NCBI GenBank assembly: GCA_937871935.1 | Contig: CALMQI010000420.1 | Span: 1-46,991 of the forward strand | From: an uncultured Burkholderiales bacterium | GTDB lineage: Bacteria > Pseudomonadota > Gammaproteobacteria > Burkholderiales > Burkholderiaceae_C | DNA: 46,991 bases | Direction of reading: 5' to 3' | Shown here: piece after piece, positions 20,301 through 27,949 of the stretch | Position numbering within the stretch: the first letter of the stretch is position 1 | Layout: each line of letters opens with the position of its first letter | Notes under the pieces: model-generated | Told to the model about the DNA's origin: nothing | What the model saw: the letters and a program-made list of their open reading frames with translations, nothing else | Database searches by the model: none | Position numbers and translations under genes: made by a program

Positions 20301-23300
20301 GGCGCCGCGCCGCCGACATGGACGGTCACGCCGACCACGGACTCCTTGCCGTCCGGCCCGCCGCGCTTGACCATCAATTGACCCGTCGCCGCGCCGCTGG
20401 GCACGGTGGCGGTGATGATCCCGTCGGACCAGTTCACGCCGGTCAGAGGCAGACCGCCGAGCGTGACGCTGCCCGCAGTGGCGCCGAAGCCGAAGTCCCG
20501 CACGATGACCTTCTGCGAACGCATGTCCGTCGTGTCTGTGACGCTCGGGTCGAACGCGGGGTTGGTGACTTCGCGCTTGCCCATCGCGATGATCGTGATC
20601 GGCGTACCGGCACCAGGAACCCACGGTCCGTTCGTGCCATTGGTGACGCTGTAGATCGCCGGCGTGCCGTCGGCACACTCGCAGTCGAGCGGGTTCTTGT
20701 CGATCGGCGCGAACGCCGCGATCGGTACCACCGGCGTGTCGAGGTAAGTCGTCTTGCCGGGCAGGTACTGGAACGTGTAGCAGAACGTCGAGTAACTGCG
20801 GTGGAAGTAGGGGTCGATCTGGACCTTGGGCTGACCGGTCGCCGGGTCGATCGCCGGCACTCCGTTGGCATCGAGCACCGGGACCGGACCCGGATGGTTC
20901 ATGCAAGCCACCATCATGCTGGGCATCACACCCGACGGATAGGGCGGGTTCAGCGTGAAGCTCGACGGCACCAGGAAGTTGTATGAGCCGAACTGGTCGG
21001 AATAGACGCGCGAGATCTCGCGGCCGGTCCAGTCCTGGATCGACACCGGCAGGTGCGGCGGCGAATACTTCTCGCCGAAGGTCGGCGCGAAGTAGTTGAA
21101 TTCGGCTGCGGTGTCGTCGAGGATGAAGCCGACGGCGTGGCCGGCTACCGGCGCCTCGGTGTACATGAAGAAGTTGGGGGCAGCGTTCTGGCCCTGGTTG
21201 AGCGGCACGGCCTTCATGTCGCACTTGCGCCACTTGCGCTGGCCGGCTTCGTAGTTCGGGTTGGCTTCACCCGGGAACAGGCTGAGGACTGCCGGCACAT
21301 CGAGCTCCATGCCGACGCACTCGTGCGGCAGCGCGGCGGGCGACGCCTTGAGCGTGTCGCCGAACACCACGTTCTTGTCACCATTGCCCTGGTGCAGATA
21401 GCCCGCAGGCGCGACGGCCTCGACGATGTACTTGCCCTTGCCTTGCGCGCCGAGGTAGACCGGCAATTCGGCCTGTCCCGCCACACTGCCGAAGCCGAAG
21501 CCACCGTCGAACAGCGCGGGGCGCACCTGGTTGAAATTGCGCAGGCCGTCGAAGCAGTCCAGGCGCTCGCCTGTGCTGGGCACGGAATACGGCGACGGAT
21601 CGGGGCAACCGCCCGGCAGGTTGTCATCCCAGCTGTCGGTGGCACCGATGCCGATATCCTGCGAACCCGTTGGCCCCCACACGAAGACATCGCCTTGGCT
21701 GAATGTGGTGAGGCTGCCGGTCCTGCTGCGCTTGCGGTCTTCGGGACCCTTGCTGCCGCCATCGCGCCAACCGAAGGGATAGTTGTCGACATCAGGTGGG
21801 TCGGCCTTGTAGCCACCGCCGGGAAGGCTGGACCCGTCGGACGCCACGTAGTTGGTGTCGGTGCTGAGCTGCGAGCACTGTCCCGGATTCGCGGGATCGG
21901 GCTTGTCGGCCAGGCCGTCACCATCACAGTCGATGAACAGATTCATCTGCACGCGCGGAATGCCGGGCTCCCATGGCTCGGCCGCCGCAAGGCGCGGGTC
22001 GTCCTCGGCGCGGGTGATCGCGTACTGCACGATGCCGGCGATGCCGCCGTTCTTCTCGAAGCCGTAGGGCTGCTTGCCCCACTCGACGTGGTTGGTCTGG
22101 CCGAGGAAGGTCTGCATGCCGTAGGTCAGCACGACGCCTTGATCGGTGCTGTGGTACCTGAGGCACGTGATCGGGCTTGTTGTGCTGTACTGCTGGCACT
22201 GCGGATTCAGCCGGCCCCACGGGTCGTACGCGAACACCGGGTCGGTGCTGCCGAACAGGCCCTTCGGCGCGTCCCACAGCTTGCTCTTGTTGGCTGTGGC
22301 GTTGACTTCTCCGCCACCGTCCACGACCGTCGTGGCACCGGTTGCCTTGAAGCGGGCGAAGTCGATCTCGGCGATCATCCAGTTGAAGAACGGGAACACC
22401 TCGGTGAAGCCGAAGGTGCCGTCGTCCTTGGTGGCCACGGACTGGTAGATGCTGCCGTCGCGGAAGCGGATGTTGCTGGCGATGCCCGAGCCGAACGGCG
22501 GCTTCAGGTCTCCCGCCAGCGGGCACAGCTCGCGACGGCTCGGCAGGACTACCCCTTCAGGTGCGACGGCAGGCAGCAGAAGGGCGCAGTCGACCTCGTA
22601 TTCCTTGCCGGTCATGCGGTCGACCCGGATGTACTTGCCCGTGAAGTCGCTTTCGAACTTCGGCGAACCGGTGCCGTCGATGTCCTGGAACACACGGCCC
22701 TGGTAGCGGCCGAACCAGCTGCTGACCGGGACGTCACCCAGCGCGAGCGGCGCGTTGCCCACAGTGATCGTGGTGGCCGCGATGATCATGTCGAGCGGCT
22801 CGTCCCAGACCACCAGCTCATAGATGCCGGCTGGCACGCTCGGAATGCTGAAGGTGCTGTCCTTGTTGCACGGCGCCGCATAGAGCGCGCGGCCGCCATT
22901 GGCCTCGTTCAGGCCGACCCAGCAGTTGTCGACTGGCGCGCCGTTGAAGAACGTGTACACCGGCGGCCGCGAGTGGTGCGTATTCACGATCCGGCCGGTC
23001 ACCGCGTTGCCGACGGCGGCCGGCACGATGGCGGCGCCATTCGCTTGCGCGATGCTGCCCGACCTGGTGAAGCCGATGAAGACGTGGTGACCGGGCGGGC
23101 CGAACTCCTGAAAGAAGCTCGGCTCGTTGTTCTTCACCCAGGCGTCGACGCCCCTGGTGCCTTCGATGGTCGAGGTCTGGTGCCAGTCGGAACCGTTCGG
23201 CGGCACGACCAGGATCGTGTATTTGGCCGGATAGAGGTTCTTGATCAGGGCCACGCCGTTGGCATCGGTCTTGATGATTCCAGCGCCCCTGCCGTTCGGC

Positions 23301-24010
23301 GCCACGGTTCCCTGGTCGTCCGCGTAGATGGTGCCGAGCGGGTTGCCGAACGCGTCCTGCGTGACCTCGCCGCCGGACATGCCGTAAGTGCCACCGGCTT
23401 CGATCAGCCGCACGTGGAAGCCGGCCAGACCGGTTTCCTGCGGCAGGTCGGGCGCACCGTTGATCGGGCTGTTGTCGTTGAAGACGAACACCGAGATCTG
23501 CGCCGTGGGCAGCGGGTACTGATTGAGGTAGACCGTGGCGGAAGGGTTGCCGTTGCCGTCAAACACCACGGGAGCGCCGCCCATCTGGTAGCCCTCGGCG
23601 GCCACAGAAACGTAGTAACGCTTGCTGGCAACAAGGTCCGGCAGCGGTTGGTTGAGCAGCCGCGCGTAGTCGGGATCCTGAGCCCGCGCAGAATTGAGAA
23701 CCTCATCCTTGGCGCCGCCCACGCGACCGGCTGCCACCACGGGCATGTAACTCGTGTGGAAACTGAACGAGTAGTTGCTGGTGTCGGCGGGCCTGCCGGG
23801 GACAGAGGCCTTGGTCGCGTCCTCTTCCACCGTCCACCTGTAGCTGTCCACAGGCATGGTCGCGCCGTTCGCACCGACACCGATGACGTTGATCGTCAAT
23901 GGCGCGGCATGTACGCTCAAACTGACCAGCAGCCACAACGCCAGCATCATCACGAGCGAGCCGGTCAATTTGAATGCGTCGAACGGCTTGGCGCTGCTCA
24001 GGGTTCTCAT
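17339..24010 (-). CDS. Giant secreted beta-rich protein: Cna-B-like repeats, IPT/TIG, beta-helix, three choice-of-anchor D domains
   Basis: A 2223-aa exported protein. ATG 24010 has GGGAG 7 nt upstream and is followed by a signal peptide ending SVHAA; the frame stays open to 24316 but that extension is not signal-like. Residues about 40-1150 hold repeated carboxypeptidase-regulatory/SdrD-B-like beta sandwiches, including a calcium-type loop DCDGDGLADKPD near 695. An IPT/TIG-like domain follows (about 1160-1235), then a parallel beta-helix with pectate-lyase-like repeats (about 1240-1840). The C-terminus has three ASPM-SPD2-Hydin-type domains starting near 1877, 1983 and 2113. No LPXTG, PEP-CTERM or autotransporter barrel is evident. 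As first gene of the copper-oxidase operon it is a good candidate for an extracellular scaffold or adhesin. Function unknown. Confidence 0.85.
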   Translation of the reverse strand: MRTLSSAKPFDAFKLTGSLVMMLALWLLVSLSVHAAPLTINVIGVGANGATMPVDSYRWTVEEDATKASVPGRPADTSNYSFSFHTSYMPVVAAGRVGGAKDEVLNSARAQDPDYARLLNQPLPDLVASKRYYVSVAAEGYQMGGAPVVFDGNGNPSATVYLNQYPLPTAQISVFVFNDNSPINGAPDLPQETGLAGFHVRLIEAGGTYGMSGGEVTQDAFGNPLGTIYADDQGTVAPNGRGAGIIKTDANGVALIKNLYPAKYTILVVPPNGSDWHQTSTIEGTRGVDAWVKNNEPSFFQEFGPPGHHVFIGFTRSGSIAQANGAAIVPAAVGNAVTGRIVNTHHSRPPVYTFFNGAPVDNCWVGLNEANGGRALYAAPCNKDSTFSIPSVPAGIYELVVWDEPLDMIIAATTITVGNAPLALGDVPVSSWFGRYQGRVFQDIDGTGSPKFESDFTGKYIRVDRMTGKEYEVDCALLLPAVAPEGVVLPSRRELCPLAGDLKPPFGSGIASNIRFRDGSIYQSVATKDDGTFGFTEVFPFFNWMIAEIDFARFKATGATTVVDGGGEVNATANKSKLWDAPKGLFGSTDPVFAYDPWGRLNPQCQQYSTTSPITCLRYHSTDQGVVLTYGMQTFLGQTNHVEWGKQPYGFEKNGGIAGIVQYAITRAEDDPRLAAAEPWEPGIPRVQMNLFIDCDGDGLADKPDPANPGQCSQLSTDTNYVASDGSSLPGGGYKADPPDVDNYPFGWRDGGSKGPEDRKRSRTGSLTTFSQGDVFVWGPTGSQDIGIGATDSWDDNLPGGCPDPSPYSVPSTGERLDCFDGLRNFNQVRPALFDGGFGFGSVAGQAELPVYLGAQGKGKYIVEAVAPAGYLHQGNGDKNVVFGDTLKASPAALPHECVGMELDVPAVLSLFPGEANPNYEAGQRKWRKCDMKAVPLNQGQNAAPNFFMYTEAPVAGHAVGFILDDTAAEFNYFAPTFGEKYSPPHLPVSIQDWTGREISRVYSDQFGSYNFLVPSSFTLNPPYPSGVMPSMMVACMNHPGPVPVLDANGVPAIDPATGQPKVQIDPYFHRSYSTFCYTFQYLPGKTTYLDTPVVPIAAFAPIDKNPLDCECADGTPAIYSVTNGTNGPWVPGAGTPITIIAMGKREVTNPAFDPSVTDTTDMRSQKVIVRDFGFGATAGSVTLGGLPLTGVNWSDGIITATVPSGAATGQLMVKRGGPDGKESVVGVTVHVGGAAPRTVNPNGSDGVNCGVATPCKTIQAAVEAAGAGELITVAPGTYNEYVIVDKRVRLQGWGAGSTYINAAKSATTGLADWRRRINAKAGNTFDLLPGQELGIDAANNEPLLFGAEEGPGILVVGKAGILGGIGPFSDCLLGNTTKLAIDGLSITGSDSGGAILASGYACGIELSNNRITGNYGTYGGGVRIGHTALLAPDNTFTDGVNRAPNIHHNWISQNGATGAGGAGGITLGTGSNGYAVTNNYVCGNFSMSDGGGLSHLGLSPGSIVSGSSTPANRVLDNKFYFNQTFNQAADPMGGGVSIAGQIPVGGGASTGTGDVLVDGNVVQGNQAGAGAGGGISIARTTNADDVVLTNNMIVNNVAAYTGGGVAITQGGSNVRLVNNTIASNVSTATNRQAFGANAPQDGSLPQIAGLTVLSGSSPTLLNNILWANRSYIYRITGTTTALYDPVSGQAAYADLGRLDNAAMTPRYSVFTDTPANRAAFGADLTNCGNSTPTSLPIGCNRYVAAASADLFVKANAYNSIIDPTQPVVLPEATVNLQTALTFDETGNFVNVIFSPLTLWEMSGPNVGLPRADYHLADTTTNVAINNGRAPNASAGDNTTIGAGFVPAADFERQPRPAGTTAAIDIGADEILTPGPIMSVSPTTVAFGTQSLNTTRSATITVQNIGTAVLTLAAPTLTGTNASQFSLATTCSAPLAPFTGCTITVSFRPTSILAKTATLTVAGTGVASVPVALSGTGVIPGYSINPNPVGGLNFGAQQVGTQSAPRQFTVTNLSASLGNLVFTGNPSLSGTYASQFSAAFRAGDTCTTTTSLAPGQSCTFSVVFAPTSVGLKGTNLFGNPLLPGASVHVSVASGLNTTILPQAGVRGTGVAPNPSLGAGTQPFGNVNGSTTRTLTLTNTGATAAPFVISTITVTKTNNGNGTYALAGGTCTIGSPVAAGGTCTVIVSFASPSGNSTTTGTLSVTGTGVGGIGSASASRNLTGQ

Positions 24011-24373
24011 ATTCACGCTCCCGTGATGCTTGGCAGGTACGCACAAAGCGGGCTTGGACTGGTCGCAGTCGAATGGCCGGACCCGTGGCGCACGAGGCTG
24101 ATGTCCGCCTCGGCTGGCGCAGACCGCAAGTTCGCCAGTCATGCCGAGGTCCACGTCGTCGAACCCGAGCGCCCCGTGGCGCACACCACGCCGGATTGCG
24201 ATGCCGCCCGATGGCCGCGTCGCAACTGGCAGGTCGTAGAGCTCGAGACTGGTTTCATGACATCCCCCGGACAGGATTTGTCCGCTTGTGACACGACGCC
24301 CTTTCGGGCCTCGCATGGGTTGTCAAGGTACCGGCGCAATGAAGTTACGTCGTTGGGGGAGGACCCGCCGCGA

Positions 24374-24392
24374 AAAAGAGGGGAGTCCCCCA
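24374..24392 (-). terminator. Weak intrinsic terminator candidate after the OmpR-type regulator
   Basis: On the minus strand a GGGG/CCCC mini-hairpin is followed by TCTTTTT. The stem is only 4-5 bp and the site lies about 210 bp past the regulator stop, so this is tentative. Confidence 0.25.
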
Positions 24393-24481
24393 ATCGGCGA
24401 ACCAGAAACCGCGGGGTCTCCGTGCATTCTTAAATGCGCCTGAAACCGAAGCCTCAGCGCCTCTTCAGCGGCCCCCGCAGT

Positions 24482-24497
24482 CAGGGGGGAACCCCTG
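24482..24497. other. Perfect 6-bp hairpin with GGAA loop
   Basis: CAGGGG-GGAA-CCCCTG on the plus strand. The GGAA loop is of GNRA type, which stabilises RNA hairpins. There is no U-tract on either side, so it is not a standard terminator. It lies between the regulator and the giant-protein operon; role unknown. Confidence 0.4.
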
Positions 24498-24600
24498 GGC
24501 ATCGATGGGCTTCGACGCGGCAATCACCCGCGTCACCCGCGCCCTCGAATCCGTATTGATTGAGTGATGTCGCGCCGCTACGCGCCGCGCGAAACGTTCG

Positions 24601-25290
24601 TCAAAGAGACGCCGACGCGCGTGTGTCGCCGAGCTGGTAGCCCACCCCGCGCACGGTCTGGATCAGCGAGGTGCTGAACTTGCGGCGCAGGAAGTGGATG
24701 TAGACCTGGACGGCGTTGCTGTCGATGTCGTCGCCTTCGTCGTACATCGCGCCCTCGAGCTGGGCACGCGTGAGCACCTGGTGCTTGCGACGCACCAGCA
24801 GTTCCAGCAACCTGTATTCCTTGTTGGTCAGGCGCACCGGTACGCCGTGCCAGGCGGCCGCGCGTCGTGACGGGCTGAACGTCAACGCACCGAGTTCGAG
24901 GTCGGCCTCGCAGTCCTTTGCAGTGTGGCGCAACGTTCGCCGCATCACGGCGCGCAGCCTCGCGCCCAGCTCGTTCAGGTCGAACGGCTTGACAAGATAG
25001 TCGTCGGCGCCCACGTCGAGCAGCGCGACCCGATCGTTGACGGCGCTTCTGGCGGTCATCACGACGACGGGCAAACGCGCGTTATGCGCCTTGGCCTGGC
25101 GGACCAGCACCTCGCCGCCGACATCGGGCAGGCCCAGGTCCACCAGCACGCCGTCATACTGGTAGGTACGCAACACGTGCATCAATTCGCCACCGCGGCG
25201 AATCCAGTCGACGGCGTAGCCTGTGCGCAGCAGGGACCTCTGGACCGCCGAGCCAATCAGCAAATCGTCTTCAACTACCAGCAGTCGCAT
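24601..25290 (-). CDS. OmpR/QseB-type response regulator (orphan)
   Basis: A 229-aa regulator. The receiver domain has E7/D8/D9 in the VVEDD segment, phospho-acceptor D51 (VLVDLGLPD), T79 and K101 (LVKPFDLNE). A winged-helix DNA-binding domain (about 130-225) contains LTNKEYRLLELLVRRK and VRGVGYQLG. ATG 25290 gives the standard MRLLVVEDD start; ATG 25320 would add ten residues, and neither has a strong ribosome site. No cognate kinase gene is adjacent, unlike most QseB/PmrA-type regulators. It sits between the copper-oxidase operon and the electron-transfer operon and is divergent from the lipase gene, with a CTTAA-N6-TTAAG element in the shared intergenic region. It is the best local candidate to control both operons. 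Confidence 0.88.
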   Translation of the reverse strand: MRLLVVEDDLLIGSAVQRSLLRTGYAVDWIRRGGELMHVLRTYQYDGVLVDLGLPDVGGEVLVRQAKAHNARLPVVVMTARSAVNDRVALLDVGADDYLVKPFDLNELGARLRAVMRRTLRHTAKDCEADLELGALTFSPSRRAAAWHGVPVRLTNKEYRLLELLVRRKHQVLTRAQLEGAMYDEGDDIDSNAVQVYIHFLRRKFSTSLIQTVRGVGYQLGDTRASASL

Positions 25291-25407
25291 GATTCGGAGG
25301 CACTTGTCGTTGGCCGCCATTGTTTCGCCGCGTTGTCCCGAATGAATACAAGCTTTCCCCTCGCTCCATCCAAAACCCCGCGAACAAACGGTCACGCGCC
25401 CAACACT

Positions 25408-25423
25408 CTTAATTGAACTTAAG
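25408..25423. promoter_or_regulatory. Candidate regulator-binding site CTTAAT-N4-CTTAAG
   Basis: The 16-bp element can be read as an inverted repeat CTTAA-N6-TTAAG or as two CTTAA(T/G) half-sites 10 bp apart. QseB/PmrA-type regulators are known to bind CTTAA-type half-site repeats, usually with 11-bp spacing. It lies between the divergent OmpR-type regulator and lipase genes, 23 bp before the lipase ATG, and a second copy precedes the electron-transfer operon. Confidence 0.5.
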
Positions 25424-25445
25424 CAGTGGCAGACTCTCCCCACCC

Positions 25446-26495
25446 ATGTTCGGCCTGACCCGTCCGCCCCACCGCTTGAGTCTGGCCCTGCAAGGCGGCG
25501 GAGCGCACGGCGCCTACACCTGGGGTGTGCTCGACGCGCTGCTCGAACACACCTCGCACCAGATCGCTGCCATCAGCGGCACCAGTGCCGGCGCAGTCAA
25601 TGCCGTGGTGCTGGCGCATGGCCTGCTCGAATCGGGCCCTGCCGGCGCGCGAGCGGCCCTCGACGGGTTCTGGAACGCTCTCGGTGGGTCGGTGTCCTGG
25701 GAGGCCGCGGGCCTGGTCGGTGCCAGCGGGGACCGGCTCACACCGGCGGGTCGCATGATGCTGCAGTGGGCCTCGATGTTCTCGCCGACCCAGGTGAACC
25801 CGATGCGCGTGGATCCGCTACGCGACTTGCTGAGCAAGACAGTCGACTTCGAGCGATTGCGGCGCCAGCGCGACGTGCGACTGTTCATCGCCGCCACGCA
25901 GGCCAATAGCGGCCGGCTGCGCATCTTCGGCAACGATGAGCTGTCCGTGGATGTCGTGCTGGCCTCGGCCTGCCTGCCCACGTTGCAGCGTGCGGTCTCG
26001 ATCGATGACGAGCCCTATTGGGACGGCGGCTACAGTGCCAACCCGGCGTTGTTCCCGCTCGTGCACGATGTCGCCGTGCGTGACGTGCTGGTGGTCATGC
26101 TGAGCCCCTGGACGCTAGGTGACACACCCGAAGCGGTGGGCGAGATCCGGGCTCGCGGGGTCGAGATCGCGTTCAATGCAGCGTTCCTGCGCGAGATGCA
26201 CTGGCTGGCGGGCGCCACGGCCATGGCACGAGAGGCTTGGTGGCCCGGACCGCTGGAGCGGCGCCTGCGCACGCTGCGCTGGCATTTGATCGACGGTCAC
26301 GATGACCTGGCCGATCTGCCGGCAGAGTCCAGGCTGTTGGCGCATCCCCAACTGCTGCTGCGCTTGCGCGATGCGGGCCGCGCGCGCACGGCGACATGGC
26401 TCGCGCAACATGGCAAGTCAGTCGGTCGCTCCGGCAGCGCAGATCTCGCCTACTTGTTCGGTGACCATCGAACGCCGACGAGCGAGTCTTTCTGA
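25446..26495 (+). CDS. Patatin-like phospholipase/acyl hydrolase (RssA-like)
   Basis: A 349-aa protein of the bacterial patatin family. The oxyanion-hole loop is GGGAHGA (17-23), the nucleophile is S47 in GTSAG, and the catalytic aspartate is D193 in DGGYSAN, so the Ser-Asp dyad is intact. No signal peptide is seen, so it should be cytoplasmic or membrane-peripheral. ATG 25446 fits the conserved N-terminus; the ribosome site is weak, and a TTG at 25413 is less likely. It is divergent from the OmpR-type regulator. The following 384 bp separate it from the electron-transfer operon. Its role could be lipid turnover; any link to the neighbours is unproven. Confidence 0.85.
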   Translation: MFGLTRPPHRLSLALQGGGAHGAYTWGVLDALLEHTSHQIAAISGTSAGAVNAVVLAHGLLESGPAGARAALDGFWNALGGSVSWEAAGLVGASGDRLTPAGRMMLQWASMFSPTQVNPMRVDPLRDLLSKTVDFERLRRQRDVRLFIAATQANSGRLRIFGNDELSVDVVLASACLPTLQRAVSIDDEPYWDGGYSANPALFPLVHDVAVRDVLVVMLSPWTLGDTPEAVGEIRARGVEIAFNAAFLREMHWLAGATAMAREAWWPGPLERRLRTLRWHLIDGHDDLADLPAESRLLAHPQLLLRLRDAGRARTATWLAQHGKSVGRSGSADLAYLFGDHRTPTSESF

Positions 26496-26879
26496 AGTCA
26501 GGCTTAAGTCGCGCCTTGGCCCAGCGCATCGTGCGGTCATTGGCGGTGTCGTCGCAACGGGTTTGGCAACTGGATGCTACCCATCGCGATTGACTCGAAT
26601 CGATCGTCTTGGGGCGCTCTTCGGCCGCCGGCAGTAAACATTGCGCTGCCTGGCGAGTTGAATCGAGGCCATCACCTGCCGCTGACTTAATGGTCGTTAA
26701 GAAACCATTGCGCGAGGACCCGCATTCAATGTGGGGGCCATTTCAGCTCGCAACTTTTTCACACCAAAGAAGCGCGAGGTCGACATCACAATGGTCTCTC
26801 GCAAAAAGTACATTCCGCACATCTAACCTAACAGCACGCCGGGCGATTCAACTCCGATCGGCGCGTGGATCTGCCCCGC
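26496..26879. other. 384-bp intergenic region upstream of the electron-transfer operon
   Basis: I find no plausible gene. It has lower GC than its surroundings, particularly at 26690-26830, consistent with a promoter region. It holds a CTTAA-N6-TTAAG element at 26686-26701 and a single CTTAAG at 26503-26508. I cannot assign -35/-10 boxes with confidence. Confidence 0.5.
26686..26701. promoter_or_regulatory. Candidate regulator-binding site CTTAAT-N4-GTTAAG
   Basis: It shares the pattern CTTAA-N6-TTAAG and 16-bp length with the element at 25408-25423. It lies about 180 bp upstream of the b-type cytochrome gene that starts the multiheme operon. It may bind the nearby orphan OmpR-type regulator. 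Confidence 0.5.
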
Positions 26880-27932
26880 ATGAACACCGCCACCCTCGTC
26901 AGCTCGAACGCCGATGCCAGTGCAGAGCCGCTGGACCAGACGGTGTTTCCGCGCAGCCGCCGTCGACGGCCCGACGTCGCGCCAAAGGCTGAGCAGGATG
27001 CGTCGCTCACGAAACCGGCCCAAGTGCAACTTGAGCCGACCAAGACGACCGCGGAACTAGACGCCACGGTTCCTCCGCGCAAAGCGGCCGACGGCAGCCC
27101 CTTCCGCACCGACCTGCTGCTGTACCTGCTGCTCGGCGTACTGGTGTTCGCTGCCTGGGAGATCAACCAGCTTGGTCTCGTCAATGTCAATGACGACACG
27201 AACTACTGGATCGGGGTGACCGGCGGATCGATGATGCTCGCGCTGTTCGTGTACCCGCTGCGCAAATACGTCGGATTCATGCGCGGCATCGGCAAGGTGA
27301 AGTGGTGGTTCTGGTTCCATCTATTTCTCGGCATCACCGGGCCGTGGCTGATCCTGGTGCACTCGACGTTCAAGATCGGGTCTCTGAATGCCGGCGTCGC
27401 CCTGTACAGCATGGGCATCGTCGTGGCCAGTGGGGTGATCGGCCGCTTCATCTACGTGCGCGTGCATCGTGGGCTGAACGGCGAACGCACGACACTGCAC
27501 ACCCTGCGTGAGAACGCAGGCTTCGTCGAGAACGCAGCACGATCGCGCCTTCACTTCGCGCCGAAGGTCGAAGCCCGCCTGCTCGCATTCGAGCAACGCG
27601 AACTGCACGCCGACTCCACCTGGATCACGCATCTGCGCCAAGTGACCTGGCTGCCGGTGCAGCAATGGTTCACCTACCTGCGATGTGTGCTCGAGTTGCG
27701 CAAGCCGCTGGACCAGATGGCCGTGCGCCACAAGTGGTCGCCCCACGATCTTCGGCGACGCAAGCGGCGGGCCAGGCGCCTGGTGGATCACTACCTGAAT
27801 GCCGTGGTTCGCGTCGCGCAGTACACGGCGTACGAGCGCGTCTTCGCGCTCTGGCACATGGCGCACCTGCCCTTCATCTACCTCCTCGTCATCAGCGCCG
27901 TCGTCCACGTGTTCGCTGTTCACGCCTACTGA
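26880..27932 (+). CDS. Inner-membrane di-heme b-type cytochrome, putative quinone/EET link
   Basis: A 350-aa protein with a 75-residue polar N-terminal extension, five likely transmembrane helices (about 79-97, 109-127, 143-161, 172-190, 321-345) and a basic cytoplasmic loop (about 195-315). H147/H161 and H329/H343 are each spaced 14 residues apart within helices, the classic arrangement for two bis-histidine b hemes. H326 and H348 are additional candidates. There is no recognisable FAD or NAD domain. As first gene of an operon with two multiheme cytochromes and a porin, it most likely exchanges electrons between the quinone pool and periplasmic hemes. ATG 26880 has no strong ribosome site. 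I do not recognise a named family with certainty. Confidence 0.75.
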   Translation: MNTATLVSSNADASAEPLDQTVFPRSRRRRPDVAPKAEQDASLTKPAQVQLEPTKTTAELDATVPPRKAADGSPFRTDLLLYLLLGVLVFAAWEINQLGLVNVNDDTNYWIGVTGGSMMLALFVYPLRKYVGFMRGIGKVKWWFWFHLFLGITGPWLILVHSTFKIGSLNAGVALYSMGIVVASGVIGRFIYVRVHRGLNGERTTLHTLRENAGFVENAARSRLHFAPKVEARLLAFEQRELHADSTWITHLRQVTWLPVQQWFTYLRCVLELRKPLDQMAVRHKWSPHDLRRRKRRARRLVDHYLNAVVRVAQYTAYERVFALWHMAHLPFIYLLVISAVVHVFAVHAY

Positions 27933-27949
27933 CGGCCACGAGGATCGGA

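Larger units (their letters stand above)
24011..24600. other. 590-bp noncoding region upstream of the giant-protein operon
   Basis: I see no convincing gene here. It must contain the promoter and leader of the minus-strand operon. A TTGACA-like hexamer reads on the minus strand at 24326-24321, but no good -10 follows at normal spacing. Possible structured elements are a perfect hairpin with 6-bp arms at 24482-24497, an inverted repeat GGACA-N5-TGTCC at 24269-24283, a short GCCC-GAAA-GGGC hairpin at 24298-24309 on the minus strand, and GCATT-N4-AATGC near 24424-24437. A weak minus-strand terminator for the regulator gene may lie at 24374-24392. Confidence 0.5.

Noticed and set aside
24011..24316. 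N-terminal extension of the giant protein to 24316
   Set aside because: The extension precedes a typical signal peptide and has no export features; ATG 24010 has a good ribosome site.
24298..24330. Full sigma-70 promoter for the giant-protein operon
   Set aside because: TTGACA is present on the minus strand at 24326-24321, but no acceptable -10 lies 16-18 bp downstream.
21053..24433. A long open frame on the plus strand antisense to the giant-protein gene
   Set aside because: Its composition (Arg/Val/Ala/Gly/Asp-rich, no domains, no signal) is that of a high-GC shadow frame. The minus-strand protein has clear domains and a ribosome site.
24300..24560. Known riboswitch (c-di-GMP, Mn yybP-ykoY, TPP)
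   Set aside because: I compared the expected core motifs by eye and none matched on either strand.
27665..27949. Upstream extension of the 24-heme cytochrome
   Set aside because: It would overlap the b-type cytochrome gene by almost 270 bp and bury the signal peptide. TTG 27950 with AGGA fits better.
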